A DNA stretch of 64,000 nucleotides from Carallia brachiata (GCA_021464245.1 JADCRB010000001.1:1705715-1769714); one strand, 5' to 3'. Counted from the first letter of the stretch, positions 45,881 to 58,947 are shown. Notes: generated by a model not told the origin, from the letters alone. A program made the numbers and translations.

Positions 45881-48800
45881 TAGATTGTATGGTTGATTTA
45901 AGTAAGTCTTTTTACATTCAATTATAATGTTGATGAATTTAAAATTTAATACTACACTTTTAATATAAATTTTTGTTTATTAAAGAGTAAATAACAATAA
46001 AGAGATTTAAATTTAAATTAAAAAAAAGAGAATGCATTACTAATTAAACTATTATGAATTGTGAAAGACTTATAATACATAAAACTAACATAAATTTTAT
46101 TTTTATGGACACATCACCTTTAATTTTTTTCTTATACGATATTTTGTGACTATGTCTTCTTGAAAAAAGAGTACCAATTGCGAGAATGGGATGAACGGAC
46201 TAATGATCCAAAATAGCAAGAAACACGACGCAATGCAACCCAAACGCAGTTTTGACCGTTATTAGGCCAGGTGGATGAAGCTTCTAGCCGTCAGCCACGG
46301 CGTCGAGTCGGCGTAGATTTGGTAGGCGGTTCAGAATCTACGTCAGCTATGGCGTAGGGATTGGACTCTTTTCCTCACCATCCCCCTCTGCGGACCAATG
46401 TTGTGAAAGGTAATCCGTTTTGATTTTTCTAACGAGTTTCGTTATATGGCATAATAAAATCATTTAAAAATTTATTTATAATGTAATAAATAAGAAAATT
46501 ATGCAACTATATTTATTAAATATGTAATAAAAATAAAAAAATTATTTTTTTATTTTACATTTTATTATAATTATTATATAAAATATAATAATTATTACAT
46601 TACAGACAAAAATCAAGACAAAACTGCTCGTACCATTAACAATCATCCTTTTTAAATTTGGCAACAATCCGGTTATTTAGTTAGTAAATTTTTTATATCA
46701 GCAAAAATTAAAAGTGTTTTCATAGCACAGCCAAACCTACCACCTTATCTTTGGTAGTTGGCATGTTGTGCCACTACACCAACTTATTTGATGTTTTTCT
46801 TTCCTTTGTTTTTACTTTAAATTAAAGTTCACAATCAGCCAACAGATACTGCACTTGTTGTAACTGCACAATTCACAAAATATACATATATTCCGTATGT
46901 TTTTTTTTTCTTAAATCATCAACTAAGATATAGCTATTTTTATTTTAAGGATAATCCATAAAATTATGGACCACGAAAGATTGCACACTGATTTTTTTTT
47001 AATTCAATATATGTTTTACTTAATTTATTTGACTTATTTTTTTGAAATAATTTTTTTATATTAATATATCATTTTTGTAAATTATATGATATTTAAAAAT
47101 ATAATATTATATTACATTTAAATTTTATATTTTGTCAAATATAACATTTACATTTTTTCTATTATTATATTTTAGCTATCATTATTTTCATATAATATAT
47201 ATATATATATATATTAATTTTTTTATATATTTAATATTAAATACTAATTCAAATACTAATTAAACTGATTCAATGTTGAACCATTAATTTTTTTAATTCA
47301 ATAACTGGTTTATTTCCAACAACATTACTCCGAACAACCGTGTCTTTCAAAGAACAAAAAAACATATTATAATAATGGAAAAAAGCAGTGGCAATAGATA
47401 TTCTGATAGAAGAGTATTTTGAACTGAACTGTTAAAGAATAAAAAATATATTAAATTAAAAAAAAATAAATCATGGGATTTTATTCAATTAACTAAGTGT
47501 CTTGCGTATTCTAATTTTAAATTTAGTAACAGTCCACATTTATTAAAAAAACCTCACTCAAAAAAAAAAAAATAAAACCAAAATATCATTAAAAGAATGA
47601 CGAAGAGACCAAAATACGCCTCCATTCTCTTTGTGGCTGCTTGCCTGGGAAGAAAATGCATAAATGCAGTCCGAAGTAAATTATAGTTTAAGTAATTAGA
47701 GTTTGATTTTTTTAAATAAAATTTTAAATTTAAATTTTGTTTATAAAAAAATAAATATTAAGAAAATTTTATTTTTTTAATAAATATTTCTTTATTCGAA
47801 TTAAATTAATAAAAACTCATATAATTTTTTGCTATTGAAAACTAGTTAAAAAAAAACTATAGTTTATAAAGCCACCTTCTTCTCCGCCTCCATCTAACAA
47901 TCGTCTGTCTCTGTGTCACCCTCATCCACCATTAATTTAAACTCCTCACACACATTTCACCTTTCACGTTTTCGGTGTTGGATTTTCCATCCGAAACTCA
48001 AATCATATTCGAAACCTTAAAAACCCAAATAAACTTTCAGCCTTGAAAACACCACTACTACTGTTCCACTGCACGCCATCAGCATTCACTACCACCTGCA
48101 GTCACCCCAGCCAGGCCATGAGAACTTATTCCCCGATCACTACGCCACCCCACAACCTTGATTTCGGCGACAATTTTGATCAAATGGATTGGAGACTCGT
48201 AAAAGCAAAGTGGGATGAGGGAGAAAGAAGGGACCAAGAAAAAAGCTGGTGGAGAGAGTGGCCACAAAAAAAGTACAGATGAAAAAGACATCGGTTTTGC
48301 ATTGGTGACTAGATAGACACAAGAAAGGGCAATGGAGTCCTCTCGAACCTGAAATTTTATAATGACAATAAATACAACATTTTTTAATTGCTATAATATC
48401 AGTAAAGTGTAGATAAAGACTTTTGAAATTTGTAACATTGTTATTCAAATCGAAATCAATAAAATTTAATAATTCCAATTTATAGGCTATTTTGGGTATA
48501 AGTTTACTAATGATTCACTAATTCTCAGATTTTTTGAAATCTAGGGCACTAATTTAAAAAAAATTCAATTAAAATTGGTACCGTTGAAATGGTTACACAA
48601 TTGAGTCAGAGAGACAGAGACATTACTCGCTTTGAATTAATTATGATAGGGAAAAAGTGGGTGGCAAGCGCTGCTGATAGGTTGCGTTTATATGTTTTTA
48701 ATTTGTATAATTGTGAATATTTTTTTATATAACTGTAATAATAAAAATAATATAAAAAATATTATTATTTTTTTATTTTATATTTTTTAATTATAATTAT

Positions 48801-51062
48801 ATAAAAAATACTCACAACAATATAAATTAAATACGTATAAATATAATTTGTCTGCCGAACGTTTGCTCATCTAATAGTCCCCCTTATAGTACACCAACGT
48901 GTCGAGGCTGGAGTGACGCATGACCTTAATCTCATGAATGGCAATGAATATGATGGAGGACGAAAATGGTCACTCTGATTTTTATATCTGTTTGTTAAAT
49001 CTATTTTTATTCCCCTTCCTGCTTTCGTTTTTTATGGGTATAGAATTTTAACCTCTATCTTTATACCTGTTAAAAAGCTAAAATCTCTAAATTCACTTCA
49101 TATTCAGTCATAGTAAAATATAGTCTTAACTTTAAACAACTTAATTTTAATATATGTATTAATCTACAACTTGAATTTTAACTTTTCCATCATCGTCAGT
49201 CTACGTCCGTAAGATCAAATGCAGTAAATAATTCATCAAAATAAAAAAAACACGACAATATCAATGCAACATCAAATCCAAATATAGCATCTGAATAATA
49301 AATGATTAACAGTATTTGCTAGCGAACTCTTTGTTAGTTTCATCACTAGCGTCAACTTTACTTGAAACAATTGGAGGGTCTTGACCATTCAATGTAAAAC
49401 TCCCCAGACAATGCAAGATGGTTTGACCACAAGTCTCCCAACAGAAAATCTTGGTTCAGTTTATCAGAAGTCGATGAGATAAGGCCATGTGTTATATGTT
49501 GGCAACGTCTTCGTGTTAGTGATAGCTACAGGAATTCATAATTGGTATATACATGTAAAAAAATAACTATTACATACACTAAAATACACACTACATTTCT
49601 TGAATTCCTCCTTATTCAGTTATTTTGTCTGCAAAAAAAAAATGCTCTTTCGCTTCCTTTTCAAATAGAGTATAGTAATAGATATCGAGGGTCAGTATAA
49701 TCCTTCTTCTGTAGCGTGTATAATGATGCTGACAATTCAGTGCAAAAAAAATTAGAGGATAGAACATATGATTTTCTTCAACGAAGTCTATAATATAATT
49801 TAAAATGAGGTACATCAATTATTGACCTTTAAAATTTATTGCTGTTTACAATTTGTTGATTTTTCAATCCTTTCGTGTGCATACTTCTTTAGACATTTTT
49901 AATATGCTAATTTAGTATACGCATCCAAATAAGAGAAGTGCTATCTATTAGATACTGATATTAATTGGATCCAAATGAATAACTCTACCACGCCAATAAA
50001 GATAAGAATAATAAATTGAAAATTTTTTTAAAAAATGTAGCGGGGACGGAATACGTATGAGAACGGCAATAGATAAACTCATTCCGTCCTTATATTCGCT
50101 GAAAAATTCAAAGAACGAGACAGAGATTTCAATTCTCCAGTTAAAAGCTTTTGATTCTGTACTTATCAGAGTGAATGCTGATAATTTATAAGGAATACAA
50201 ATAAAATTATCATTCCTACTTAATCCTAATCAATATTTTAATCGCATAAATATTTTCTTTCTCTTCCACTTCCACTTTGTGCTCATCACGCTGTCTTCCC
50301 CTACATTGTCCTTTGTCTTTTCTCTAGGTACATGCATTCGCAATCACTGATTTTAGAAGTGGAATGTTCAGTTATTTGCTCTTCTTTACAGACCTAATTG
50401 TATTGAACTTGTCAGCTAAACCCATCCCCAATTATGAAGCATAATCGAGGATAAGATATGCTGTCCGCACCTAAAATCAAAATTTTTAGTTAGCAATTAA
50501 GTAATCATATTATTTATCAATCGATATTAAATATTTTTTTTTTAATTTCAATAATATTACATATTACTTTGATCCTATTTTGATTTAATTTAATTAAAAA
50601 ATTTAACCGAATATTTCCTAATCTTTAGTTGGATCGCTCCTGCATTGAAGATTATGCATTGTCTCGACTTTTTTGTACCGCACGGCAAAAAGGAAAAAAC
50701 AATTATGGATTGGCTTATACTATTCTATTCCTTAATATCATGTTAAATTGGAAGGTAAGAGGAAGCGGAAGAGGAACTCAGGCACCCGATAAGGGTACCA
50801 ACATAGGATTATTCTTAAGCTTATATTCGTTCCACCATTTTGCTTTTCCTAGAAATCTTTATTTGCTATGCCTAATGGAACTTCCATGAACGCAAACCTG
50901 GCCACCTTTGTATCATTTATGTCTCCAACCACGAAATTCTAGTATTCAAAACACTTATGGTCTCATCATTAATTAACCAATTTAAAAGATACATACAAAA
51001 ACTAGAACTACGTGATTGAGAGAGAGCCAGAATTAAACAAGCCAAAAAGAAGGGAAAAAAAA
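45881..51062. other. Gene-poor AT-rich intergenic DNA upstream of the MATE locus
   Basis: No gene is supported. 46180-46400 is less AT-rich, with short open frames and no recognisable family. A TA run lies at about 47195-47212. 47880-48300 is C-rich with a short open frame of low-complexity leader-like composition. An inverted-repeat element lies at 48683-48851. The remainder is AT-rich with poly-A and poly-T tracts. The MATE promoter is presumably in the last 500 bases. Confidence 0.5.
48683..48851. repeat. AT-rich hairpin / short MITE-like inverted repeat
   Basis: The left arm gcgtttatatgttttt...aatttgtataattgtgaata pairs with the right arm tactcacaacaatataaatt...acgtataaatat across an AT-rich centre. 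The arms are imperfect but in the right order. No clear target duplication is seen. Confidence 0.5.
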
Positions 51063-53868
51063 ATGGGCAACGAATGGATAGTCTCATTGAAAGAGCTACA
51101 GAAAGTGAGCTTCATAGCAACACCAATGGTAGCTGTGACAGTGTTGCCGTTCCTCTTGCAGGTTGTTTCAGTGATGATGGTTGGACACCTTGATGATGAT
51201 TTCTCACTATCTGCAGTGGGAATTTCCTCCTCTTTCACCAGTGCTACCGGCTACGGTTTGATTGTAATTCTTGCTTCTTTTTCAGACCCTTTCACTATCA
51301 GTAATCGCAGTAAATTAGGTGCAAATTCAACCTTAAATAGTTCTGTAAAGTAGCAAAAATTGTATTGCCTAGCAGTTTGGAATGGCTGGTGCACTGGAGA
51401 CCTTATGTGGGCAAGCTTACGGAGCGTAGCAATATGAAAAGCTTGGGATTTATACTTACTGTGCCATATTTTCTTTGATTTTGACTTGTGTTCCTATATC
51501 CATTTTGTGGATGTTCACAGACAAGTTATTGATACTTATAGGCCAAGACCCTTCAATCTCGCATTTAGCTTGCCAATACTCAGTTTGTCTCATTCCCAAC
51601 TTGTTCGCATATGCCGTGCTTCAAGCTCTAATTCGTTACCTCCAAACTCAGAGTTTGATCCTTCCAATGGTCTTTAGCTCTGTTGCAACTCTATGCTTCC
51701 ATGTACCTGTTTCCTGGGCTCTTGTGTTCAAAGCAGAGTTAGTGAGCAAAGGAGCAGCAGTGGCCCTCTGTTTATCTTATTGGCTGAACGTTTTCTTGCT
51801 TGGGTTTTACATGAAATTTTCTTCCAAATGTCAAAGAACTCGTTCCTCGTTCTCCAATGCTGTCTTTTTGAGCACAGGAGAGTTCTTCAGATTTGGTATT
51901 CTTTCTGCAATTATGACTTGGTAAATGTAGCTGATCTTCCTTCCTTATAGTCTATTTCATCTCAATTCTTTTGTTTCCTAAAAGAGTCCAATTACACGAA
52001 TGGATAGCCGATCTTCCTTCCTTATAGTCTATTTCATCTCAATTCTTTTGTTTCTTAAAAGAGTCCAATTACACGAACGAAAAAAACATAGACGGAGAGA
52101 GTCGTAGTGTAATGAACCGATTGATTTATGCAACCAAACGATTATTGTTTGCAATAAAAAACCGATGAAAAATACATTCATTTTTATCGCACACATCAAT
52201 TGTCTAGTTACACAAGTTAATCGGTCAATTACATTGTGACTGTTTCTTATTATTATTATTATTATTATTTTGTAATGTCCGTATATGTTTTTCCTTCCTA
52301 AAATTTTGTATCAACAATAACAGTTCCTAATAAGCACTTTTGTTTGGCATGCAAATTCCTAGCAGTCTTGAACGGGTACTTGTTTTGCTGTCTGGACTAT
52401 TACCAAATCCCAAAGTGGAAACTTCTGTTCTTTCTATATGGTACGCGTATCTACTTTGTCATGTACTATTTGTTTTGCCAAGAAGTGACCCAGATGGTTT
52501 GTGTGATTGGCTGCAGCTTCACAATCACTTATCTTCACTACTACATTCCATATGGATTCGGGGCCACCGTAAGGTTCGTATTATAAGTTTGAGTTTTTGT
52601 TTTTTTTTTTTTCCTTTTCCCCTTTAGCTGAGTTGAGGGAGAGACTTTTTATCGAATAAGCCTCAATTTGAACTTAATGGTCACAATATTTAGGTAGTAA
52701 TAAAATAACAATAACCTGATGTAAACTGTTAGATAATTAAAATTAAAAAAAAATATTAAATAACATTAGATGAATTATACGGCTACTTTGTTACTATTTA
52801 AAATTAAACTGTATAGTGAAACTCAATTTCTTTTTGGATTTTCCATTTTCATTCTTCATTAATGAAATGCATGTAGCACTCGAGTTTCAAATGAACTGGG
52901 AGCTGGAAATCTAGAGGCTGCTAAGATGGCAGTTCGTGCAATAATAGTTCTTGCAATCGCAGAGTTGGTTATTATAGCATCAGTTCTGTTCTCCATCCGC
53001 CACATCCTGGGGCATATATTTAGCAGTCAAAAGGAAATTGTGGATCATGTTGCAAATATGGCTCCTTTCTTTTGTCTATCAGTTATCATGGACAGTTTAC
53101 AAACTGTACTTTCAGGCAATCACCCTAAACATCTCTTCTTAGGCACATGTACATATTAATAGCTACCTTTGTTTGCCAAGCCACAGACTTAGCAAGGAAA
53201 CAAAAGGACAATATTTCTATATTGTCCCTTGTAAAACACTATAGCTTCTGGCAGAAAAGTTCAATGGATAAAATGACAATATTGCTACATTGCATTCTAT
53301 GAACTTTTCACAATTTTCCATTTATCTGATAATCTAGCACAATTTCATACATTCATACACTTTGGAATAGATTAACTCAACCTAACAATTTATCCAGTAG
53401 TTTGTCATTTTCGTAGTTTTGTTTTCTGAACTGCTACTATACATCAGGTGTTGTTAGAGGAAGTGGGGCAACGTATAGGAGCCTATACAAATCTGGGAGC
53501 TTACCATGTGGTTGGGACTCCGGTGGGTGTTCTATTGGCTTTCGTTGTACATCTGAGAGGGAAGGGTCTTTTGATCGGTTTGGCAACAGGGTCAGGCGTA
53601 CAAGCAACCATCCTTGCTCTATTGATAGTTTCCACAAATTGGCGACAGCAGGTTTGAATCTGAACCTTTTCCTCCCAAATTTTGACGGCTACAAAATTAA
53701 AGGGTTAAGTTAAAAATGTCATGGAACCATAGGCTTTCACTCTGTAATTCATTATTAAGTACGTTATAGAAAGCCTTCTTCAAATGCTAATCTTTTCTGT
53801 TGACAATGCAGGCAGTGAAAGTCCGAGAGAGGATCCCTCAAGTAGAATCAGAGGGTCAAACATGCTAA
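51063..53868 (+). pseudogene. MATE/DTX multidrug transporter, disrupted
   Basis: Seven exon-like blocks: 51063-51263, 51376-51920, 52366-52440, 52517-52573, 52877-53115, 53448-53651 and 53812-53868, together about 459 aa. Family motifs include MMVGHLDDDFSLSAVGIS, FGMAGALETLCGQAYGA, IPYGFGATVSTRVSNELGAGN and TNLGAYHVVGTPVGVLLAF. MATE proteins are 12-helix membrane antiporters exporting organic cations or secondary metabolites. Damage: an in-frame TAG at 51427-51429 where the family has Glu (GAEQY), a four-residue in-frame loss at the start of the third block (CLE runs straight to RVLVLLSG; WWSF missing), and a two-base loss near 53464 in the GSGWQR motif. The intron after 53115 has GC rather than GT. 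Most blocks are otherwise well preserved, so inactivation is recent, or part of the damage is consensus error. Confidence 0.8.
51933..52077. repeat. Tandem duplication in MATE intron 2
   Basis: A block of about 68 bases, from gatcttccttccttatagtc to gtccaattacacgaa, occurs at 51933-52000 and again at 52010-52077 with about two differences and a 9-base spacer. It lies immediately after the donor of the second exon. Confidence 0.9.
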
Positions 53869-54250
53869 ACAAAGTAAAAAGTCAGATGGCCAAGTGACTG
53901 CCTGAAATTATTGTGGCAGTTATCCTCTGCTTAATGAATTTCAGACTACCTAAGAGTATAATGATTTCAAAGAAATCAATTGTAACTGTAAACATTACAC
54001 ACCTCATTTCTTAAGCTTCTTCAAATAGACTCTTTAATTGGTTTCAATTCCAATCGTTTTTGTTTTTAATGGTGTTCAAAATGTTGTAATTGCTCCCTGT
54101 TTCCTCGCCATTAACAGACACAGATAAAACCACAAGAGGAAAACCTCATAAGCAAATCCAAAAAGATGCAAGTAGCATAATGCTGTAATATTCTGTAGCT
54201 GAGCAAATTTATGAAGTACTCCAAGTAAAGGCAAAAGATACCTGATGATT
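53869..54250. other. Convergent 3' region between the MATE and WTF9 loci
   Basis: The 380 bases between the MATE stop (plus strand) and the WTF9 stop (minus strand) should contain both 3' UTRs. No other feature is seen. Confidence 0.5.
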
Positions 54251-55497
54251 TTATGGGGCACTGTCATCGAAAAGAATTTTGTAAAACCGTTTTCTTTCCT
54301 CAGAATTAAGCAAACCACTTGGTTTGTCACCGCTCTCATCATCTTCTGATGGTTTAACACTTTTCTCCTCCTTTCTATCAGGCCTTATGCGAACAATGCC
54401 TTTCTTTTTCTTCTTTTCCAGGTTCATTAAGTAGTGTCTCCGATTATATTCATGGAGCCCTTCCTGCATCAATTCCCCGAACTTGTCCTTCACAACAACG
54501 AGTGGATCCTTGTCAACCAATTCCGATCCATTGTATCCTTCTCTAAGAAGAACAGTATATATCTGATACTTATTAGAGACATAAAACATGCCAGGATGCT
54601 TCAGCAGTAAGACATTCAGTTTCTCTGGCAAATTGAACTCTCTTGTAAAATGGCTTAGCTTCATAATTGAAACCTTCTTCCATAGAGTTAATGACAGCAA
54701 TTCATGTACTAGACCTACAGTTCTTTTCTCCATTTCCTTTGACCCTTCCAATAAACCTCTTGCATCTGCATATGGTGAAATATATGGAGTGGAATTAAAT
54801 TCATGGAATCTTTCCCATGATTTAACCCAGCTTGAAGGTATTGAACATGCAAAGGAGGGTTTATTGCCCTGTTTTTGAGCTGAGGCTTGAATTGCAGAAA
54901 TTGCCAGGTCGGGGTTCCAAGACAAAAGCTCAATCTCCATGGAATTCTTCCTCTCAGTATGGTTGATAATTCGAAATGTATCAGAATATTTTGGTAGAAT
55001 TCTTATCAGATAATCATCCGGGAAACCGAAATTTCTCTTCAGCTCATTAAGTTTGACAACATTAAGCCTTTGGTTCTGCTCATCATCAACAACTTAGTCA
55101 ACCGCTCAACAAAAACAGGCTCCTGCATTTCTTTCACAGATTCTTCCTCCTCCGCCAAAAGCATCATCTTCTTTGTCAATTGACAATAGTATTCATCATT
55201 CTCGAGAAAGATCTCAAAGCAGCAAGGATACTTCTTTAGCCAATTGAGCGCTTTCCCTTGAAGATCAAGTGTCTTGAACTTCTTTTGGAGATATTTCACT
55301 GGGGCCACCTGATTTGGGCACCTGAGTATTATGTTCTTGAGTTGATTATTTACTATCCATCTACGGTTTCTTGAGAGAGCCAACTCAAGATAAGGATCCT
55401 TCTTCATGGACCAAAGAGAGAAGTTTCGAAGAAAACTAAGAAGTGATGATGGAGGGTTAAGTCTATGATTGCCATGATTTAGTTTGTGGAGGAACAT
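54251..55497 (-). CDS. WTF9: WTF9-like PORR-domain organellar RNA-binding protein (one apparent 1-base deletion)
   Basis: A single-exon gene of about 415 aa once one missing base is allowed for. The PORR domain is recognisable from RNFSLWSMKKDPYLE and RNRRWIVNNQLKNIILRCPN, through LDLQGKALNWLKKYPCCFEI and ENDEYYCQLTKKMM, to FNSTPYISPY, VGLVHELLSLTLWKK, LLKHPGMFYVSNKYQ and LREGYNGSELVDKDPLVVVK, with a charged C-terminus ending ERKRFYKILFDDSAP. PORR proteins enter plastids or mitochondria and bind RNA. Arabidopsis WTF9 is needed for splicing of mitochondrial rpl2 and ccmFC group II introns. The frame breaks near 55075-55081, between KLLMMS and the expected NQRLNVVKLNE. The start is taken at ATG 55497-55495, the first ATG in frame. 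A short upstream ATG-GGT-TGA precedes it, and a probable 5' UTR intron ends near 55553. Confidence 0.9.
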
Positions 55498-57214
55498 GAC
55501 ATTAATCAACCCATTGGAGCAGCTAAATCTTCAATCTTTACCAAGCATAAACCTGAAGAAATGAATCAACAAAGAGTGGGGGAGGAAAATTTTTTTTTAA
55601 AAACAGAGAAAAATACAACTCACTGTATGACAGGAGAAAAGTAACGCAATGTTCAAGCAATCAGCAAGGGAATGGCCCGTTAAGCAACTCAATTAGAATA
55701 TGAACAAAATTTAAATTAAATTATTCCACGAACAGAAGCACCAAACGATTTAGCCATTCGATCTTCTTGTTTCTAATGACACTCAACAATTTACAGAGCA
55801 AAGAGAAGAACAAGGAGAGAGTACCAGTTGAAATAAAAACTGGAACAGGGATAAATAAAATGACATAAATCTTTCCTTGGTCAATATTCAGGCTCAAGAT
55901 AATATCAGCCATTCAAACACACAAACAAGCCCATACATCTCAGGGCCAGAATCTTTCTTGCATTGAAAAGCCAATTCCCAAGTTTTCAAAGACAATTCGG
56001 TTCACAAAAAGGCAGGACTAGCAGAACTCCAACACCATTCAAATCCAAAGCTGCAATTCTCATGAACTGATAAGCATTCAATAATGATAGAAAATCAGTA
56101 AAACAACAAAAAAAAAAAAAGGAAAAACAAAAACAGTGAACCCTTTAAAAACAGGAATAAAGAGAGGAAAAGGTGAATGAAATCTGCTTGCTTTTTGGGG
56201 TCGTAATTGCTCATGGGGCTGAAAAGTTGATATTTGCTCCGGGGCTGGCATTCTCATCTCAAAATATGGCCACAACTGGATTAAAGAGGCATACCAACAC
56301 CAAAGAAACGTTATTTTCCAAAAAAAGGCATGTACCCACAATTGCAAAACCCACTATTCTTACCAATTGAGGCAGAAAGAACCAATATTATAAGCTTCTT
56401 TTATGAGAAGCATGGCAAAGCGACCGCAGAGAAACTTACCAAGTACAGGGGTTATCAAGATTACGATTGATCGGGTTGAAGGCAATCTAGCGCGGGATTT
56501 TGGAGTTTTTTTATTTATTTATTTTTGGGTTAGCTCGGCGGAGGTGGGTTCTGGCACGGCGGATATGGCGCTGGCGCTGCTGCTGGCTGGCCTGGAGATT
56601 GGAACGTCAACGCGCCCTTTACTAGGATGATGGAATTCCGCAGAAGATCAACTTGGGCTCGGAGGTCGGATCCAGTTGGACTTGGGCCTTAGGTTTGGAA
56701 GAAGTCCAATAACAACAACGGATCGTAAACCAGCATACGTACGCTGTCTTATACGACAAGAATCTGAATTCACTTAATTAGAGGTCTCAATTTTGAGATC
56801 TGGAAATGCAGTCGCGTTAAATACCTGCTGAGAGACTTTTACCATTTTCCAGAGTCATACTCGGGTCGGTCCAATTAGTCAGACAAATAGACTGAACACT
56901 AGACAGTCTAGACAAAAAATAAAAAATAAAAATTAAACCACAATGATGTATTGCGTACGCATTGAAGACGAAAGTTTGAGACCTATTAAATGTAATAATA
57001 GAGTTAAACTTACAACCTATTGATTATGGTTTAACAGTAAAAAAAAATGTTGTTCATTATCAGGTCACAGCCTTAAGTTTTTAAGCTTCCACTCTTACGT
57101 TGCTACAGTCGTGCATTGTGTTTACACTCAAACCTCCACAAAATGGCGGTTGGAGACAGAGCAAGGGTAAAAAGGAGAATTCAAGTTAGAGCTGCGAGTC
57201 ATCTTCGTGCTAAC
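55498..57214. other. Upstream region of WTF9
   Basis: It contains the WTF9 leader, probably with a 5' UTR intron, and promoter DNA up to about 56.7 kb. A GC-rich patch at 56535-56690 has an open plus-strand frame after a T-rich AG (about 56533) rich in Gly, Ala and Trp (WHGGYGAG, GWPGDWNVNAPF), ending at TAG near 56691. Its reality is uncertain. 56.7-57.2 kb shows nothing recognisable. Confidence 0.45.
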
Positions 57215-57668
57215 CTTTATCCTTTATTTGGAAAAAAAAAAAAGAGGGGGAGAAGAATCTAAGAGAAATAATAATGTGAGAAATGAATATTAAAAAAAAT
57301 TATTTTTCTTGTGTTTGGGAGAATGTAGTGTAAAGAAGGAAAGCAATAAGTGTTTTGTCCGAAAATGAATAGAAAATAAGAAGAAAAAAAAGAATATATA
57401 TTATATTATCGATTTTATTCTAAAAAATAAGAATAAAAAATCAAACATAAGGATAAAAGTACAATTTGGCATAAAAATTTTTTTTAAAAAAAAGTACAAA
57501 GAAAGGGCTGCTAGTCGCCCTTGATTTTCCACTTAAAAAGCTGCGAGTCCCACAAACTTCTCTTATTCCCTCCTAATTCCCAAATAAGTGCACTATAGGT
57601 AATTCACCCGCAATTCATTCCTTTTGTAGGAATTCCACCCAATTCCCTAGTTCTCAAACACATTGTTA
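57215..57668. mobile_element. MITE-like element, TGTTTGG-type ends
   Basis: The left end atcctttatttggaaaaaaa and the right end agttctcaaacacattgttag (reverse complement ctaacaatgtgtttgagaac) carry the same TTTGG/TTTGA core and purine-rich left versus pyrimidine-rich right arms as the elements at 22.85 and 45.04 kb. No target duplication is resolved. Confidence 0.4.
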
Positions 57669-57894
57669 GAGACAAAGAATAAAACGGAGAAGTGACTCTT
57701 TCACCACCGCCTTAGTCTGATAGGCCTTATAAAAGTAGGACAAAGTCAATTGAGAAGTGCCAGCCATTGCCATGGTTGAAGCCCTCCTAATTCCAAATCC
57801 TCAAAAACTTTTCTCATATCTCTCTAGTCTCTTTTTCTTGTTAAAAGTTGAAAAACAGAGTTTCTTCTTATTCCCCTTTCTTGTTAAAGGTTAG

Positions 57895-58560
57895 AGCAAG
57901 AATCTTTCTAGGTTTTTTGTCTGGTTATCAGTCATTGAATTGAGTTTTTTCTTAATTTGTGTGGTTAGAAAAAAAGGATCTATGGCGACTGTCTATATTA
58001 TTAAAACCCAGATCCTTCAAAATCTTCTTCAACTATCTTCCTTTTCTAACTAGTTGATCCAAATTTAGGATAAAAAAAAAAAACCCTCTCCATCTTTCTT
58101 TATTTCTATTTAGTCTCTTCCTTCTTATTGGTTTAAAGACAAATTTCTTCTTCAATTTCCAATCTTTCTAAATTTCTTATGGATTTCTTATGGGTTTTCA
58201 GTTATTGAATTGGATTTTTTTTTCTTTAATTTGTGTTATTTTGGGTTTTGTCTAGACAGAAAAAGAAAAAGGGTTGTCTACATTGTTTAAACCCATATCC
58301 TCCAAAACCCTTTTTTAGGAAGTTTCAAAGGTTTTGGAAAACTAGAAAGTTGGAGTGGAGAAGAAAAGGCCAGATTTCTTTTGTTAAAACCTACATCCTC
58401 TAAAGCATTTTTTTTAATCTCTTTTTTTATCTCTTTGTTTGCCAAGGCAGCAACAAAGCTCAAGGAATGTAGAAAGTTTCAAAGGTAGGCAACAAAATTT
58501 AAGGAATGCAGAAAGTTTCAAAGGTTTTGGAAAACCAAAAAGTCTTCGAATAAGTCAAAA
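57895..58560. repeat. Degenerate tandem repeats
   Basis: A block near 57905-58045 (with ttatcagtcattgaattg, gtctatatt and aaacccagatccttcaaaa) recurs at about 58165-58315 (ttttcagttattgaattg, gtctacatt, aaacccatatcctccaaaa), and a shorter version follows near 58388-58430. From 58318 to 58545 the motif gaaagtttcaaaggt recurs three times with aaggaatg.agaaag. No coding frame is maintained. Confidence 0.6.
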
Positions 58561-58947
58561 TTTTTGAGGAAAAATTAATCGCTTTTCATTGTAATGTTAT
58601 ATATATTTATGAAATCCTGTACATATATCAAAATACAATGACACCATTCCTTAGTACAAAAGACCTTGCTTTGACGTGCATTCAACTTATACAAGAAGTA
58701 ATCTACTTTTACAACCAAAAGTCTATTCATGGAAAAATTAAGTAAACCTAAGTGATTACATTGTAACTAACCAATTAACATCCAACTAAGTAAATCATAA
58801 CATTGTAAAAGTGAACTTAAACACAAAATGGCGGCTACAAGAACATTGCTACAGTGACTGAAATTGGTGACGTTGAATTGCCTTCAACCATGCAATGCTT
58901 TTGTCTTCAATCAATTTGAAGTCTGCAGTGTTTAAGGCCAATCTTCA

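Noticed and set aside
48043..48282. 79-aa open frame starting MKTPLLLF
   Set aside because: No recognisable family, no splice or promoter context, and an overlapping opposite-strand frame of similar length; probably chance in a C-rich patch.
54588..54878. Plus-strand 96-aa open frame inside WTF9
   Set aside because: Antisense shadow of the conserved PORR-domain coding sequence.
58590..58806. Confident 3' LTR of the copia element
   Set aside because: A TG-start candidate exists downstream of the pol stop, but no second LTR, primer site or target duplication is visible to confirm it.
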